DNA of 64,000 nt from Lentzea sp033794685 (GCA_033794685.1 JARAYZ010000001.1); one strand, 5' to 3'; shown: positions 49,188 through 58,306, numbered from the stretch's first letter. A program made the numbers and translations. The notes: generated by a model from the sequence alone, not told the origin.

Positions 49188-50677
49188 GCACCATCCCCCA
49201 CTGGATCGACGGCGCCCGCACCACCGGGGTGTCGTCCCGGACCTCTGACGTCTTCAACCCGGCCACCGGCGCCGTCGCGGCTCAGGTCGTGCTGGCCGAG
49301 CAGGCCGACGTCGACCTCGCGGTGTCCTCGTCGCTGAAGGCCGCGCAGTCCTGGTCGGAGTCGTCGCTGTCGACGCGGTCGCGGATCCTGTTCGCCTACC
49401 GCCACCTGCTGCACACCCATCGCGACGAGCTCGCCGCGATCATCACGTCCGAGCACGGCAAGGTGCTCTCGGACGCGGCCGGCGAGGTGCAGCGCGGCCT
49501 GGAGGTCGTCGAGTTCGCGTGCGGCATCCCGCAACTGCTGAAGGGCGAGCACTCCGAGCAGGTCTCCCGCGGCGTCGACGCGTACTCGTTCCGGCAGCCC
49601 CTCGGCGTCGTCGCGGGCATCACGCCGTTCAACTTCCCCGTGATGGTCCCGATGTGGATGTTCCCGATCGCCATCGCGACGGGGAACACGTTCGTGTTGA
49701 AGCCTTCCGAGCGCGACCCGTCGGCTTCGCTGCGCCTGGCCGAGCTGTGCCAGGAGGCCGGACTGCCCGACGGCGTGCTGAACGTCCTGCAGGGCGATGC
49801 CTTCGCGGTCAACGCTCTGCTCGACCACGCCGACGTGGCCGCGGCGTCGTTCGTCGGCTCGACCCCGATCGCGCGGCACGTCTACTCGCGCGGCACGGCG
49901 GCCGGCAAGCGCGTGCAGGCCCTGGGTGGTGCCAAGAACCACATGGTCGTGCTGCCGGACGCCGACCTCGACGTGGCCGCGGACGCTGCCGTTTCCGCTG
50001 GATATGGCTCTGCGGGCGAGCGGTGCATGGCGATCTCGGTGGTCGTGGCGGTGGGCTCGGCGGGTGACTCGCTCGTTGAGAAGATCGCGTCGCGGACCCG
50101 TGAGCTGCACCCGTCCGTGCTGCCGGGCACCGACCCCGCCGCGCAGATGGGGCCGTTGGTCACCGGCGTGCACCGGGATCGTGTGAAGTCCTATGTGGAC
50201 GCGGGCGAGGCCGCCGGTGCGTCCCTGGTCGTCGACGGTCGTGGTTACGCGCCCGAGGGGCACTCGGACGGGTTCTGGCTCGCGCCGACGTTGTTCGACC
50301 ACGTCACGCGGGACATGTCCATCTACACCGACGAGATCTTCGGGCCGGTGCTGACGGTCGTGCGTGCCGAGACGTTCGAGGACGCGCTGGAGTTGGTGAA
50401 CGCCAACCAGTACGGCAACGGCACGGCGATCTACACGGGTGACGGGCTTGCTGCTCGTGAGTACCAGCGGCGGGTGCACGTCGGCATGGTCGGCATCAAC
50501 GTGCCGATTCCCGTGCCGATGGCCTACTACTCGTTCGGTGGGTGGAAGGACTCGCTGTTCGGGGACACGCACGTGCACGGGGCTGAGGGCGTGAAGTTCT
50601 ACACGCGGGCCAAGGCCGTGACGTCTCGGTGGCCGCAGCAGCACGGCGTGAACCTGGGCTTCCCCACGCACGGCTGA
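49184..50677 (+). CDS. mmsA: Methylmalonate/malonate-semialdehyde dehydrogenase (IolA/MmsA)
   Basis: The 497-aa CoA-acylating aldehyde dehydrogenase converts malonic semialdehyde to acetyl-CoA, the end of inositol catabolism, and methylmalonate semialdehyde to propionyl-CoA. Landmarks are ITPFNFPVMVPMWMFPIAIA, VLKPSERDP, ALGGAKNHMVVLPDAD and the catalytic Cys in GSAGERCMAISV. The start is a TTG overlapping the LacI stop (TTGA) with a strong AGGAGGA 5-12 nt upstream. It is translationally coupled to the repressor gene and ends at a clear terminator. Confidence 0.95.
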   Translation: MSTIPHWIDGARTTGVSSRTSDVFNPATGAVAAQVVLAEQADVDLAVSSSLKAAQSWSESSLSTRSRILFAYRHLLHTHRDELAAIITSEHGKVLSDAAGEVQRGLEVVEFACGIPQLLKGEHSEQVSRGVDAYSFRQPLGVVAGITPFNFPVMVPMWMFPIAIATGNTFVLKPSERDPSASLRLAELCQEAGLPDGVLNVLQGDAFAVNALLDHADVAAASFVGSTPIARHVYSRGTAAGKRVQALGGAKNHMVVLPDADLDVAADAAVSAGYGSAGERCMAISVVVAVGSAGDSLVEKIASRTRELHPSVLPGTDPAAQMGPLVTGVHRDRVKSYVDAGEAAGASLVVDGRGYAPEGHSDGFWLAPTLFDHVTRDMSIYTDEIFGPVLTVVRAETFEDALELVNANQYGNGTAIYTGDGLAAREYQRRVHVGMVGINVPIPVPMAYYSFGGWKDSLFGDTHVHGAEGVKFYTRAKAVTSRWPQQHGVNLGFPTHG

Positions 50678-50689
50678 TCCGTTCAGAGC

Positions 50690-50730
50690 AACGGCCGCCC
50701 TGTCCGCCTCAAGCGAACAGGGCGGCCGTT
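50690..50730 (+). terminator. Rho-independent terminator after mmsA
   Basis: A 14-bp perfect stem (AACGGCCGCCCTGT at 50690-50703 and its complement at 50717-50730) with a 13-nt loop, followed by TCTATTT. Confidence 0.9.
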
Positions 50731-50995
50731 TCTATTTGGTACGAACCACTTTCCACCTGAACAGCTCGCTGATCTGGACAGATGAACTAAGCGAACGATT
50801 GTCCTGCTGAAATCACGACCAATTTCGCTGATCTTGGAATATCCGCGCGCGATGGATCGACTCGACAAAGGTGCTGGACACGGAGGTAAGATCCGCGTTC
50901 ACACCGCCGAACATCGCTTCCTTTCTCGCGGACGCCGCAACGTTCGTTACACCGAGAAAGGGAGAAGAACGCCCTCAGCAGGAGGACCGAACACG
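50731..50995. other. Intergenic leader before HTH gene
   Basis: No gene is seen. A hairpin with a 12-bp stem (CTTCCTTTCTCG at 50917-50928 paired with 50953-50964, one G-T pair) and a 24-nt loop stands about 15 nt before the AGGAGGA ribosome-binding site, so it could affect translation of the HTH gene. Promoter elements are not clear. Confidence 0.4.
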
Positions 50996-51358
50996 ATGTC
51001 GCCCAGTGAGGACGACAGTCCTTTCGCGACGGCATGCCGCGCCAGCACCCGTTCCGAGTACCTCTGTGCACTGAACCAGTTGCGCCTGTCGAGAGAGCTT
51101 TCGTTCCAGCAGGTCTCGGCCAACGCGGGTGAACGCGCGTTGGCGAAGAGCAGCGCACACGCGATGTGCCGCTATCGGTTGCCCAAGCAGGAGGCCACGC
51201 TCAGAGCGTTCCTGACCGGCTGCGGAGAGCCGGAGGAGGCGCTCGACCGCTGGGTGGAGCAGTGGCGGCGCGTGACGGCCTCCCGCGCCAACAGGAGGCC
51301 GCACCCCGCTGCTCAGCTGGTCCAAAGCTCGGCCAGGGGTTCAACACCACCGGAATGA
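50996..51358 (+). CDS. Small HTH (XRE-like) protein
   Basis: The 120-aa protein has a helix-turn-helix-like core, LRLSRELSFQQVSANAGERALAKSSAHAMCRYRLPKQEATLRAFLTGCG, then a helix EALDRWVEQWRRV. The core is similar in layout to the HTH in the 52002 gene (HARSGLTLPELSRRAG followed by LKRDKLPTKPDQVRAFVSTCG), which suggests paralogy. AGGAGGA precedes the ATG by 7-8 nt. The target is unknown. Confidence 0.65.
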   Translation: MSPSEDDSPFATACRASTRSEYLCALNQLRLSRELSFQQVSANAGERALAKSSAHAMCRYRLPKQEATLRAFLTGCGEPEEALDRWVEQWRRVTASRANRRPHPAAQLVQSSARGSTPPE

Positions 51359-51735
51359 CGCTCCGGCGCGTGCGCGAGCCTAACGTTCCGGCAGAACGCC
51401 GACCAGGAAGTTGGACAGAATTAGACGCGGTCAATACGACCAATTGTCGACAGCGTGGTCAGCGACACCGGCGAAGTGGTCAGCGACTGGACACCTGGAC
51501 TCCGTCGGACGGAGTTGGACGCCGTTGCACCGAGGACATGAAAAACCTGGACGGCGATTCAGTTGGCAATCACCCGTGTGAGTGACATCCTCGTGGTCAA
51601 GCCGTTATGCCGCCGAGTTCCGCAGCAACGCCAATTGCCTGCGAACGCATTCCGCGCATCCGGTTCGTAGCTGTTCCCGCACCAGCTGGTCCCCCCGGCG
51701 CACGGTGACGCGCCGAGCCCCTTCCAGGAGTTCTG
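51359..51735. other. 377-bp intergenic region with operator-like repeats
   Basis: No gene is seen. The stretch holds an inverted repeat GGTCAATACGACC (51430-51442), a 12-nt direct repeat GTGGTCAGCGAC at 51456 and 51477 (21-bp period), and a 17-nt palindrome ACTCCGTCGGACGGAGT (51499-51515). These could be binding sites for one of the flanking HTH proteins; TGGAC also recurs several times. Confidence 0.5.
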
Positions 51736-52005
51736 ATGACCACCCCTACGCCCTACAACGGGGTTCCGCACCCCCGCAGGCGCTGTTCCCCCTCCGGCAC
51801 CAGCACGGTCCTGCTGGCGTCCGCCGCCTTCGTCTTCACCGCGTGGATGCTCGCGCACGACCACTCGCCGGTCGTCTCCGTGTCGACGACCGCCGCCGTG
51901 CTCGCGGTGACCATCACGCTGAGCCGCAGCCGGCCGTTCACCGCGAGGTTCGGACCGCTGCCGCCGGCGGGTTCGATGGTGGTCTGGGAGGACGACCAGC
52001 GATGA
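51736..52005 (+). CDS. Small two-helix membrane protein
   Basis: The 89-aa protein has two hydrophobic segments (STVLLASAAFVFTAWML and VSVSTTAAVLAVTITL) flanked by charged ends, and a cytoplasmic-type tail RPFTARFGPLPPAGSMVVWEDDQR. It has AGGAG before the ATG. Its stop overlaps the ATG of the HTH gene (ATGA), so the pair is a unit; a membrane-bound partner that regulates the HTH protein is one possibility. No family recognised. Confidence 0.65.
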   Translation: MTTPTPYNGVPHPRRRCSPSGTSTVLLASAAFVFTAWMLAHDHSPVVSVSTTAAVLAVTITLSRSRPFTARFGPLPPAGSMVVWEDDQR

Positions 52006-52514
52006 CGGGCACCGAGGGCGACACGCTGGACCGGTTGAACCGCCTCTGGCCGCAGTTGCTGCTGGGCCTGTCGAGACCGGGCCGGCGTGCGGAGGCGATC
52101 GCCGCGTACCGCGAGGTCCACGCGATCCTCGAGGCGGAGCTCGGCACCGGTGCCGAGCAGGTGCGGCCGTTGATCCCGACGTCGACCACCGAGCTGCGGG
52201 CCGCGACCGAGGCCGAGTTCGTCGCGCTGCTGCGGAAGATCCACGCGCGGTCCGGGCTGACGCTGCCGGAACTCTCACGGCGGGCGGGTGCGGTGACGTT
52301 GCCACGCAGCCAGACCTACTCGTTGCTCAAGCGCGACAAGCTGCCCACGAAGCCCGACCAGGTGCGGGCGTTCGTGAGCACGTGCGGGTTGTCCGAACCG
52401 CAGGTGGCCCGCGTGATGGAACTGTGGGCGACGTTGCGCGAGCAGACCGAACTCGCGGTGCGTGGGCCGGAGGACGACAAGCCGTTCGCCATCCTGATCG
52501 TGCGCAGCGCATGA
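52002..52514 (+). CDS. HTH protein with BTAD-like N-terminal helices
   Basis: The 170-aa protein begins with about 55 residues resembling the end of a BTAD/TPR transcription-factor domain (LSRPGRRAEAIAAYREVHAILEAELG), then an HTH core (LLRKIHARSGLTLPELSRRAG, LPRSQTYSLLKRDKLP, VRAFVSTCGLSEPQVARVMELW). It is ATGA-coupled to the small membrane protein. Its target is unknown; a bidirectional terminator follows. Confidence 0.65.
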   Translation: MTGTEGDTLDRLNRLWPQLLLGLSRPGRRAEAIAAYREVHAILEAELGTGAEQVRPLIPTSTTELRAATEAEFVALLRKIHARSGLTLPELSRRAGAVTLPRSQTYSLLKRDKLPTKPDQVRAFVSTCGLSEPQVARVMELWATLREQTELAVRGPEDDKPFAILIVRSA

Positions 52515-52545
52515 GAAAGCCCCCGCCGGGAGAGCGGGGGCTTTC
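52515..52545. terminator. Bidirectional terminator between HTH gene and tctA
   Basis: Stem of 12 bp, GAAAGCCCCCGC paired with GCGGGGGCTTTC, and a 7-nt loop; A- and T-rich flanks on each side make it usable in both directions. Confidence 0.88.
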
Positions 52546-52553
52546 GCGTGCGA

Positions 52554-54065
52554 TCAGGCGTCGACCTTCTCGCGTTCCTCGGACGGAGCCACGGGCGGCT
52601 TCGGCAGGAACCTCTTGAGCAGCGGGAAGAACAGAATCACCAGGATGACCACGTAGACGACGATCGCCATCGGGCTGTTGACCAGGCCGGTGAGCGAGCC
52701 GTCCGAGAGCTGCAGCGAGCGGCGCATCTGCTGTTCCGCGGCCGGGCCGAGGATCACGCCGATGATCGCGGGCAGCACCGGCAGGCCGTAGCGGCGCATG
52801 CCGAAGCCCAGCAGGCCGATCACGAACATCAGCAGCAGGTCGAAGATGTCCGCGTTGACCGCGTAGGCGCCGACCGAGGCGAAGAACAGGATGCCCGCGT
52901 AGAGGTACGGGCGCGGGATGCGCAGCAGCTTCGCCCACAGCGGGGCCAGCGGCAGGTTCAGCACCAGCAGCAGCGTCAGGCCGATGAACAGCGACGCGAT
53001 CAGCGCCCACACCAGGCCGGACTCGCGCTGGAACAACAACGGGCCGGGCTGGATGCCGTACTGCTGGAACGCCGCGAGCATGACTGCCGCGACCGCCGTG
53101 GTGGGCAGGCCCAGCGTCAGCATCGTGACGAGGGTGCCCGCGGCGGAGGCGGAGGCCGTGGACTCCGGGCCCGCCACGCCTTCGATGGCGCCCTTGCCGA
53201 ACTCGTCCTTGTGCTTGGAGAGCCGCTTCTCCGTCACGTACGACAGGAACGTCGGGATCTCCGCGCCGCCGGCCGGGATCGCGCCGAACGGGAAGCCGAT
53301 CACCGGGCCGCGCAGCCACGGCTTCCAGGTGCGCTTCAGGTCCGCCTTCGAGAGCCACGGGCGGCCGACGGGGATCGGCTCGAACGGCTTGCGGCGCAGG
53401 TGGGCCGCGACCCACAGGGCCTCGCCGACCGCGAACAGGGCGACGGCGACCACGACGATGTCGATGCCGTCGGCCAGGTGCAGCGAGCCGAACGTGAGGC
53501 GCTGCTGGCCGGTCATCTCGTCCAGGCCGACCAGGCCGAGGGTGAGACCGATGAGCAGCGACGCGAAGCCGCGGATCCGGGAGGCGCCCAGCACCGAGGT
53601 GACGGCGATGAACGCCAGCACCATCACCGCGAACAGGTCGGGGGCGCCGATGTCGACGGCGTGCTTGGCCACGAACGGGGCCAGCAGGACGATCAGGATC
53701 GTGCCGATGATGCCGCCGGTGAAGTGACCGATGGCGGCGGCGGCAAGCGCTTGCGCTCCTCGTCCCTTGCGGGCCATGGGATTGCCCTCGAACGCGGCCA
53801 CGACCGCGGCGCTCTCACCCGGTGTGTTCAGCAGGATCGACGTGGTCGAACCGCCGAACATGCCGCCGTAGTAGATGCCCGCGAACATGATGAACGCGCC
53901 GGTCGGCTCCATGCCGTAGGTGACGGGCAGCAGCAGCGCCACCGCCATGGCCGGGCCGATGCCCGGCAGGACACCGATCGCGGTGCCGAGCAGCACGCCG
54001 ACGGCGGCGAGCAGCAGGTGTGTCGGCGTCAGCGCGGTCGCGAAGCCGTTGAGCAGTTGTTCCAC
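52554..54065 (-). CDS. tctA: Tripartite tricarboxylate transporter large permease TctA
   Basis: The 503-aa integral membrane protein has about 11-12 helices and the TctA signatures: GVLPGIGPAMAVALLLPVTYGM, TTSILLNTPGESAAVVAAFEG and, in the second half, GVAGPESTASASAAGTLVTMLTLGLPTTA. It forms the main channel of a binding-protein-dependent secondary carrier for carboxylates such as citrate. GTG start directly after the tctB stop. Confidence 0.95.
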   Translation of the reverse strand: MEQLLNGFATALTPTHLLLAAVGVLLGTAIGVLPGIGPAMAVALLLPVTYGMEPTGAFIMFAGIYYGGMFGGSTTSILLNTPGESAAVVAAFEGNPMARKGRGAQALAAAAIGHFTGGIIGTILIVLLAPFVAKHAVDIGAPDLFAVMVLAFIAVTSVLGASRIRGFASLLIGLTLGLVGLDEMTGQQRLTFGSLHLADGIDIVVVAVALFAVGEALWVAAHLRRKPFEPIPVGRPWLSKADLKRTWKPWLRGPVIGFPFGAIPAGGAEIPTFLSYVTEKRLSKHKDEFGKGAIEGVAGPESTASASAAGTLVTMLTLGLPTTAVAAVMLAAFQQYGIQPGPLLFQRESGLVWALIASLFIGLTLLLVLNLPLAPLWAKLLRIPRPYLYAGILFFASVGAYAVNADIFDLLLMFVIGLLGFGMRRYGLPVLPAIIGVILGPAAEQQMRRSLQLSDGSLTGLVNSPMAIVVYVVILVILFFPLLKRFLPKPPVAPSEEREKVDA

Positions 54066-54584
54066 CTAGAACACCTCCATCAACGGGCCACCGGGGAGCG
54101 GGACACCGAGCAGGTTGTTGAACATGACGAACGTGAAGATCGACAGGCCGGCCGCGATCAACGGGTCGCGCACCAGGTTGCGGCTGCCCAGGGCGTAGGC
54201 CGCTCCCCAGAACAGGATCGCGCCGGAGATCGGGAACCCGACGACGCCGATCAGCACGGCGTTCGCGAGGAAAGCACCGCACAGCAGCAGAACCGTGCGC
54301 CAGTCGGCGGGTGCGGACAGGTCGACGTCCTCGCCGGCCTCCGCCTCGCCCTTGCCGCCACGCAGCACGTCGCGGGCCAGCAGTGCGGCGACGAGCAGCA
54401 GCAGCGAGCCGACCAGGATCGGCACGGCCTTCGGGCCGACCGGGCCGCGCTGGGCGAAGTCCGTGGGGATCCGCAGCGCGTCGGTGAGCACCAGCACGCC
54501 GAGCACGACCAGAAGGGCGCAGATGCCCAGCTCGGAGTGGTCGCGGAGCCACTGTTTGGGCCCCGGCTTCGTCACGGTCGTCAT
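54066..54584 (-). CDS. tctB: Tripartite tricarboxylate transporter small subunit TctB
   Basis: The 172-aa protein has four membrane helices of the TctB type (ELGICALLVVLGVLVLTDALRIP and GPKAVPILVGSLLLLVAALLA near the start; two more helices later). It is the small membrane subunit of the TTT system. ATG overlaps the tctC stop (ATGA). Confidence 0.9.
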   Translation of the reverse strand: MTTVTKPGPKQWLRDHSELGICALLVVLGVLVLTDALRIPTDFAQRGPVGPKAVPILVGSLLLLVAALLARDVLRGGKGEAEAGEDVDLSAPADWRTVLLLCGAFLANAVLIGVVGFPISGAILFWGAAYALGSRNLVRDPLIAAGLSIFTFVMFNNLLGVPLPGGPLMEVF

Positions 54585-55567
54585 GCCAGCCCCAAGTCCT
54601 TCAGCACCGTTGCCACCCGCTTGTTCTCGCTTTCCAGGAAGGTCCCGAACTCGTCTCCCGGCGCGAAGGCGTCCGTCCAGCCGTTGCGCTGCAGGGCTTC
54701 CGACCACTGCGGCGTCTTCTGGAGGTTCTGGAACACCTCGACCAGCTTCGCCTTGTCGGTCGGTGAGATGCCGGGAGGAGCGACGATGCCGCGCCAGTTC
54801 GTGAACTCGACGTCCACACCGGCCTGCCGCAGCGTCGGCGCGTCGATGCCGTTGATGCGGTCCTTGCTCGTCACCGCAAGCACCCGCAACGTGCCGGCCT
54901 GGATCTGGTCGCGGTACTCGCCGACGCCCGAGACGCCGAACGCGACCTTGCCGCCGAGCACCGACGCCAGCAGCTCGCCACCGCCGTCGAACGGGATGTA
55001 GTTGACCGTCTTCGGCGGCAGGCCCACGGCCTTGGCGATCAGCATCGGCGCCAGGTGGTCGGGGCCGCCGGGAGCCGAGCCGCCGCCGACCGTCACGGTG
55101 CCGGGGTTCGCCTTCCACGCGTCGACGAGTTGTTGCATCGACGTGTACGGCGAGTCCTTCGCGACCACGACGATGTCCGGTTCCTCGATCAGCTTCGCGA
55201 TCGGGGTGGTGTCGAGCAGCGAGTTCGGCGACTTGTTCGTGTACACCGCGCCCACGACGCCCAGGCCCATCGACATGATCAGCTTGCCGTTGCCGCGCTC
55301 ACCGACCGTGCGGCCCAGTCCGACCGTGCCGCCGGCGCCGGGGAGGTTGAACACCTCGGCGTTGCGCAGCAGGTCAGCGTCTTCCATGGCCTTCGCCGCC
55401 GTGCGCGCCGTGATGTCGTAACCGCCGCCCGGCGAGTTCGGCACCAGCACCCGCAACGCCCGCACCTGGTTGCTCTCGCCGCTGTCCGCACCCGGCGTCA
55501 GCAGCGGTGGCACGAGCAGGACGGCGAGCAACGCTGCCGTCACTGCCACCCACACCTTCACCGACAC
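54581..55567 (-). CDS. tctC: Tripartite tricarboxylate transporter binding protein TctC
   Basis: The 328-aa extracytoplasmic solute receptor has an N-terminal signal/anchor (VWVAVTAALLAVLLVPPLL) without a lipobox Cys, then the Bug/TctC fold: RVLVPNSPGGGYDITART, FNLPGAGGTVGLGR, VGGGSAPGGPDHLAPMLIA, and GIVAPPGISPTDKAKL. The ligand would be a di- or tricarboxylate. The start GTG 55567 follows GAGAGG; it is divergent from the histidine kinase. Confidence 0.93.
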   Translation of the reverse strand: MSVKVWVAVTAALLAVLLVPPLLTPGADSGESNQVRALRVLVPNSPGGGYDITARTAAKAMEDADLLRNAEVFNLPGAGGTVGLGRTVGERGNGKLIMSMGLGVVGAVYTNKSPNSLLDTTPIAKLIEEPDIVVVAKDSPYTSMQQLVDAWKANPGTVTVGGGSAPGGPDHLAPMLIAKAVGLPPKTVNYIPFDGGGELLASVLGGKVAFGVSGVGEYRDQIQAGTLRVLAVTSKDRINGIDAPTLRQAGVDVEFTNWRGIVAPPGISPTDKAKLVEVFQNLQKTPQWSEALQRNGWTDAFAPGDEFGTFLESENKRVATVLKDLGLA

Positions 55568-55679
55568 TGTGATCCCCGCCTCTCGTCCGCGTGGTTGGAC
55601 ATGTTGCTCTCGTGTAAACCTTGATGTCGCTCTTGCGCTTCTAAGGTTTCTTTCGGTCTTTCTGGTCACGGGAGGTCGC

Positions 55680-57218
55680 ATGCGTCGCAGCCGTTCCCTG
55701 GCCAGTCAACTTCTCGCATGGCAACTCGTAGTCGTCACGCTGCTACTGGGCGCGGTGGGCGCGCTGACAGTCGTCCAGACGGGCAGCAACTTTCGCTCCA
55801 ACGAGGAACGCCGGATGCTGTCGGTCGCCGAGACCGTCGCCGCGAACTCGCTGGTCCAGGAGCGGATGGGCAACTGGCGTGAGCTGTCGGCGCCCGCCGA
55901 GACGGCCCGCAGCCTGTCCGGTGCCTCCTACGTGCTGATCCTCAACGACAAGCGGCTCGTGATCGCCTCGCCGGACCCGTCCCAGATCGGGTCCACTCTG
56001 GACACCCGCACCACCGCGCTGGAGGGCCGCTCCTGGACGGGCTCGGTCCGCGACTCGATCGAGGCGCACGTGCCGGTGTTCGACCCGCTGAGCCGCCGGG
56101 TCAACGGCATGGTGATCGCGGGCGCGGAGGATCCCGGGGTGTTCGCCGGCGCGCTGGAGCAGCCCGTCGACGTGCTGCGCTACCTGGCGATCGCGCTGAT
56201 CATCGGCGTCACCGGGTCGTTGCTGCTGGCCCGCCGGGTGAAGAACCAGACGCTCGGGCTGGAGCCGCACGAGATCACCGCGCTGGTCGAGAACCGCGAG
56301 GCGTTGCTGCACGGCATCCGCGAGGGCGTCGTCGGGCTCGACGGGCAGAACCGGATCACGCTGGTCAACGACCACGCGAGCGACCTGCTGGCGTTGCCGG
56401 AGGACGCGGTCGGCCGCTCGGTCGAGGAACTGGAGCTCAACGACCGGCTGCGGGACGTGCTGACCGGCCGCGCGACCGGCGTCGACCAGCTGGTGCTGCG
56501 GCAGGGCGTCGTGCTGACGTTGAACCGCATGCCGATCGACGGTGGCGAGGGCGCGGTCGTGACGTTGCGAGACCGCACGGAACTCCTTGCGCTGCAACAC
56601 GAACTCGACGCCTCGCAGCACGCGACGGACACGTTGCGGGCGCAGGCGCACGAGTTCGCGAACCGGCTGCACACCATCGCCGGGCTGATCTCGTTGAAGG
56701 AGTACGACGAGGTCACCAACTACGTTCACCAGATCAGCACGGCGCAGGACCAGTGGCGGACCGAGGTCGGTTCGTCGATCGGCGACCCCGCCGTGGCCGC
56801 GCTGCTGATCGCCAAGGCGTCGCTCGCGGCCGAACGCGGCACGGCGTTGCGGCTGGGTCCGGACAGCGTGCTGGGCAGGGTCGACGAGGCCCTGTCCGCG
56901 GATCTGGTGATGGTGCTGGGAAATCTCGTCGACAACGCGCTCGACGCGCTGAGTTCGTTCAGCGCCAACGGAACTGGGAAGTGGATCGAGGTGGGTGTGA
57001 TGCAGTTGGACGACGAGGTCCAGGTCGTGGTGCGCGACTCCGGTCCCGGGGTGGCACCGGAACTCGCGGAAGAGGTGTTCCGGCACGGGTTCACGACCAA
57101 GGCGGCATCGCACGGCGAACGCGGCATCGGGCTCGCGCTGATCAGGCGGGCGTGCCTGCGGCGCGGCGGTTCGGTGACCGTGTCCGGTTCGGTCTTCACG
57201 GCAAGGCTGCCCTGGTGA
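55680..57218 (+). CDS. CitA/DcuS-type sensor histidine kinase
   Basis: The 512-aa kinase has a transmembrane helix near residues 8-32, an extracytoplasmic sensor domain (about 33-165), a second helix (about 166-187), a PAS domain (200-300), the DcuS/CitA-type phosphoacceptor region AHEFANRLHTIAGLISL with His near 324, and an HATPase domain (VMVLGNLVDNALDALSS, DSGPGVAPE, HGERGIGLALIRRA). Kinases of this class sense citrate or C4-dicarboxylates. GGGAGG precedes the ATG. It is divergent from tctC, so TctABC is the probable target. Confidence 0.92.
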   Translation: MRRSRSLASQLLAWQLVVVTLLLGAVGALTVVQTGSNFRSNEERRMLSVAETVAANSLVQERMGNWRELSAPAETARSLSGASYVLILNDKRLVIASPDPSQIGSTLDTRTTALEGRSWTGSVRDSIEAHVPVFDPLSRRVNGMVIAGAEDPGVFAGALEQPVDVLRYLAIALIIGVTGSLLLARRVKNQTLGLEPHEITALVENREALLHGIREGVVGLDGQNRITLVNDHASDLLALPEDAVGRSVEELELNDRLRDVLTGRATGVDQLVLRQGVVLTLNRMPIDGGEGAVVTLRDRTELLALQHELDASQHATDTLRAQAHEFANRLHTIAGLISLKEYDEVTNYVHQISTAQDQWRTEVGSSIGDPAVAALLIAKASLAAERGTALRLGPDSVLGRVDEALSADLVMVLGNLVDNALDALSSFSANGTGKWIEVGVMQLDDEVQVVVRDSGPGVAPELAEEVFRHGFTTKAASHGERGIGLALIRRACLRRGGSVTVSGSVFTARLPW

Positions 57219-57886
57219 TCCGGGTGCTGGTCGTCGACGACGACTTCATGGTGGCCAAGGTGCACAGCGGGTACGTCGCGCGCACCGGCGGGTTCGAGGT
57301 CGTCGGGGTCGCCCACACCGGCGGGGACGCGTTGCGGCTGGTGCGGGAGTTGAAGCCCGACCTCGTGCTGCTCGACGTCTACCTGCCGGACGTCACCGGG
57401 CTGGAAGTGCTGAAGTCGTTGCGCGCCAACGAGGATGTGGACGTCATCGTGATCACGGCGGCGACCGACGTCGAGACCGTGCGCAGTGCGATGCGCGGTG
57501 GCGTGCTGCACTACCTGATCAAGCCGTTCGACTACTCGGCTCTACGTGACCAGCTCGCGCACTTCGCGTCGTTGCGCGAGAAGCTGCATCGGCTCGACTC
57601 GGCCGGACAGGCGGACGTGGACCAGGTGTTCGGCGCTCGGCCCACCTCGAAACCATTGCTGCCCAAGGGTTTGACGCCGGAAACCGCGCGGCTCGTGGAG
57701 AACGCCCTGAGGGCGCATCCGGAGGGGCAGTCGGCGTCGGAGTGCGCGTCGTCGACCGGGGTGGCCCGGGTCAGCGCGCGCCGGTACCTGGAGCACTTCG
57801 TGTCGATGGGACGGGCCGAGGTCCGCCTGCGGTACGGCGGAACCGGCCGGCCCGAACGGATCTACGCGTTAGTCCCAGGAGCCTGA
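57215..57886 (+). CDS. CitB/DcuR-type response regulator
   Basis: The 223-aa regulator has a receiver domain with Asp8-10, phosphoacceptor Asp54 (VLLDVYLPD), a Thr in VITAATDV and Lys in YLIKPFDY, then an HTH domain (GLTPETARLVENAL, SASECASSTGVARVSARRYLEHFVSMG) of the CitB/DcuR kind. GTG start overlaps the kinase stop. It should activate tctCBA with its kinase. The last 18 bp overlap the convergent arfB gene. Confidence 0.92.
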   Translation: MIRVLVVDDDFMVAKVHSGYVARTGGFEVVGVAHTGGDALRLVRELKPDLVLLDVYLPDVTGLEVLKSLRANEDVDVIVITAATDVETVRSAMRGGVLHYLIKPFDYSALRDQLAHFASLREKLHRLDSAGQADVDQVFGARPTSKPLLPKGLTPETARLVENALRAHPEGQSASECASSTGVARVSARRYLEHFVSMGRAEVRLRYGGTGRPERIYALVPGA

Positions 57887-58297
57887 ACGGCCGCGGCCGC
57901 GCTTGGTGTCCGCACGGCGCTTCTTCGAGGCGATGCGGCGCTCCTGCGAACCCCTGGTGGGCTTGGTCGCCCTGCGCACCGGAGGCGGCGGCGCGGCGGC
58001 CGCCCGCAGGATCGCGGCGAGCCGTTCCCGGGCCGCGGCACGGTTCTGCAGCTGCGCGCGGTGCTCGGAGGCGGCGATCGTGAGCACGCCGTCGACGAGC
58101 CTGCCGGCCAGCCGGTCGAGCATCCGCGCCTTGAGGTGCTCGGGCACCGACGGCGAGGCAGCCAGGTCGAACGAGAGCTCGACGCGGCTGTCCGCCGTGT
58201 TCACTCCCTGCCCGCCCGGCCCACCTGACCTGGAAAAACGTTCGCGCAACTCGGACGCCGGCAGCACCAGCGTCCTCGTCACGGTCACGTCGTTCAT
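57869..58297 (-). CDS. arfB: Ribosome-rescue factor ArfB-like
   Basis: The 142-aa protein has the release-factor core with the catalytic GGQ in RSGGPGGQGVNTADSRVEL and a basic C-terminal tail (SQERRIASKKRRADTKRGRGRSG) that in ArfB inserts into the mRNA channel. It lacks a codon-recognition domain. It hydrolyses peptidyl-tRNA on stalled ribosomes. It overlaps the response regulator gene by 18 bp, tail to tail. Confidence 0.93.
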   Translation of the reverse strand: MNDVTVTRTLVLPASELRERFSRSGGPGGQGVNTADSRVELSFDLAASPSVPEHLKARMLDRLAGRLVDGVLTIAASEHRAQLQNRAAARERLAAILRAAAAPPPPVRRATKPTRGSQERRIASKKRRADTKRGRGRSGSWD

Positions 58298-58306
58298 GCC
58301 TCCAGG

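Noticed and set aside
52548..55001. 817-codon open frame on the plus strand
   Set aside because: It is antisense to tctA, tctB and tctC and has the same codon-shadow composition.
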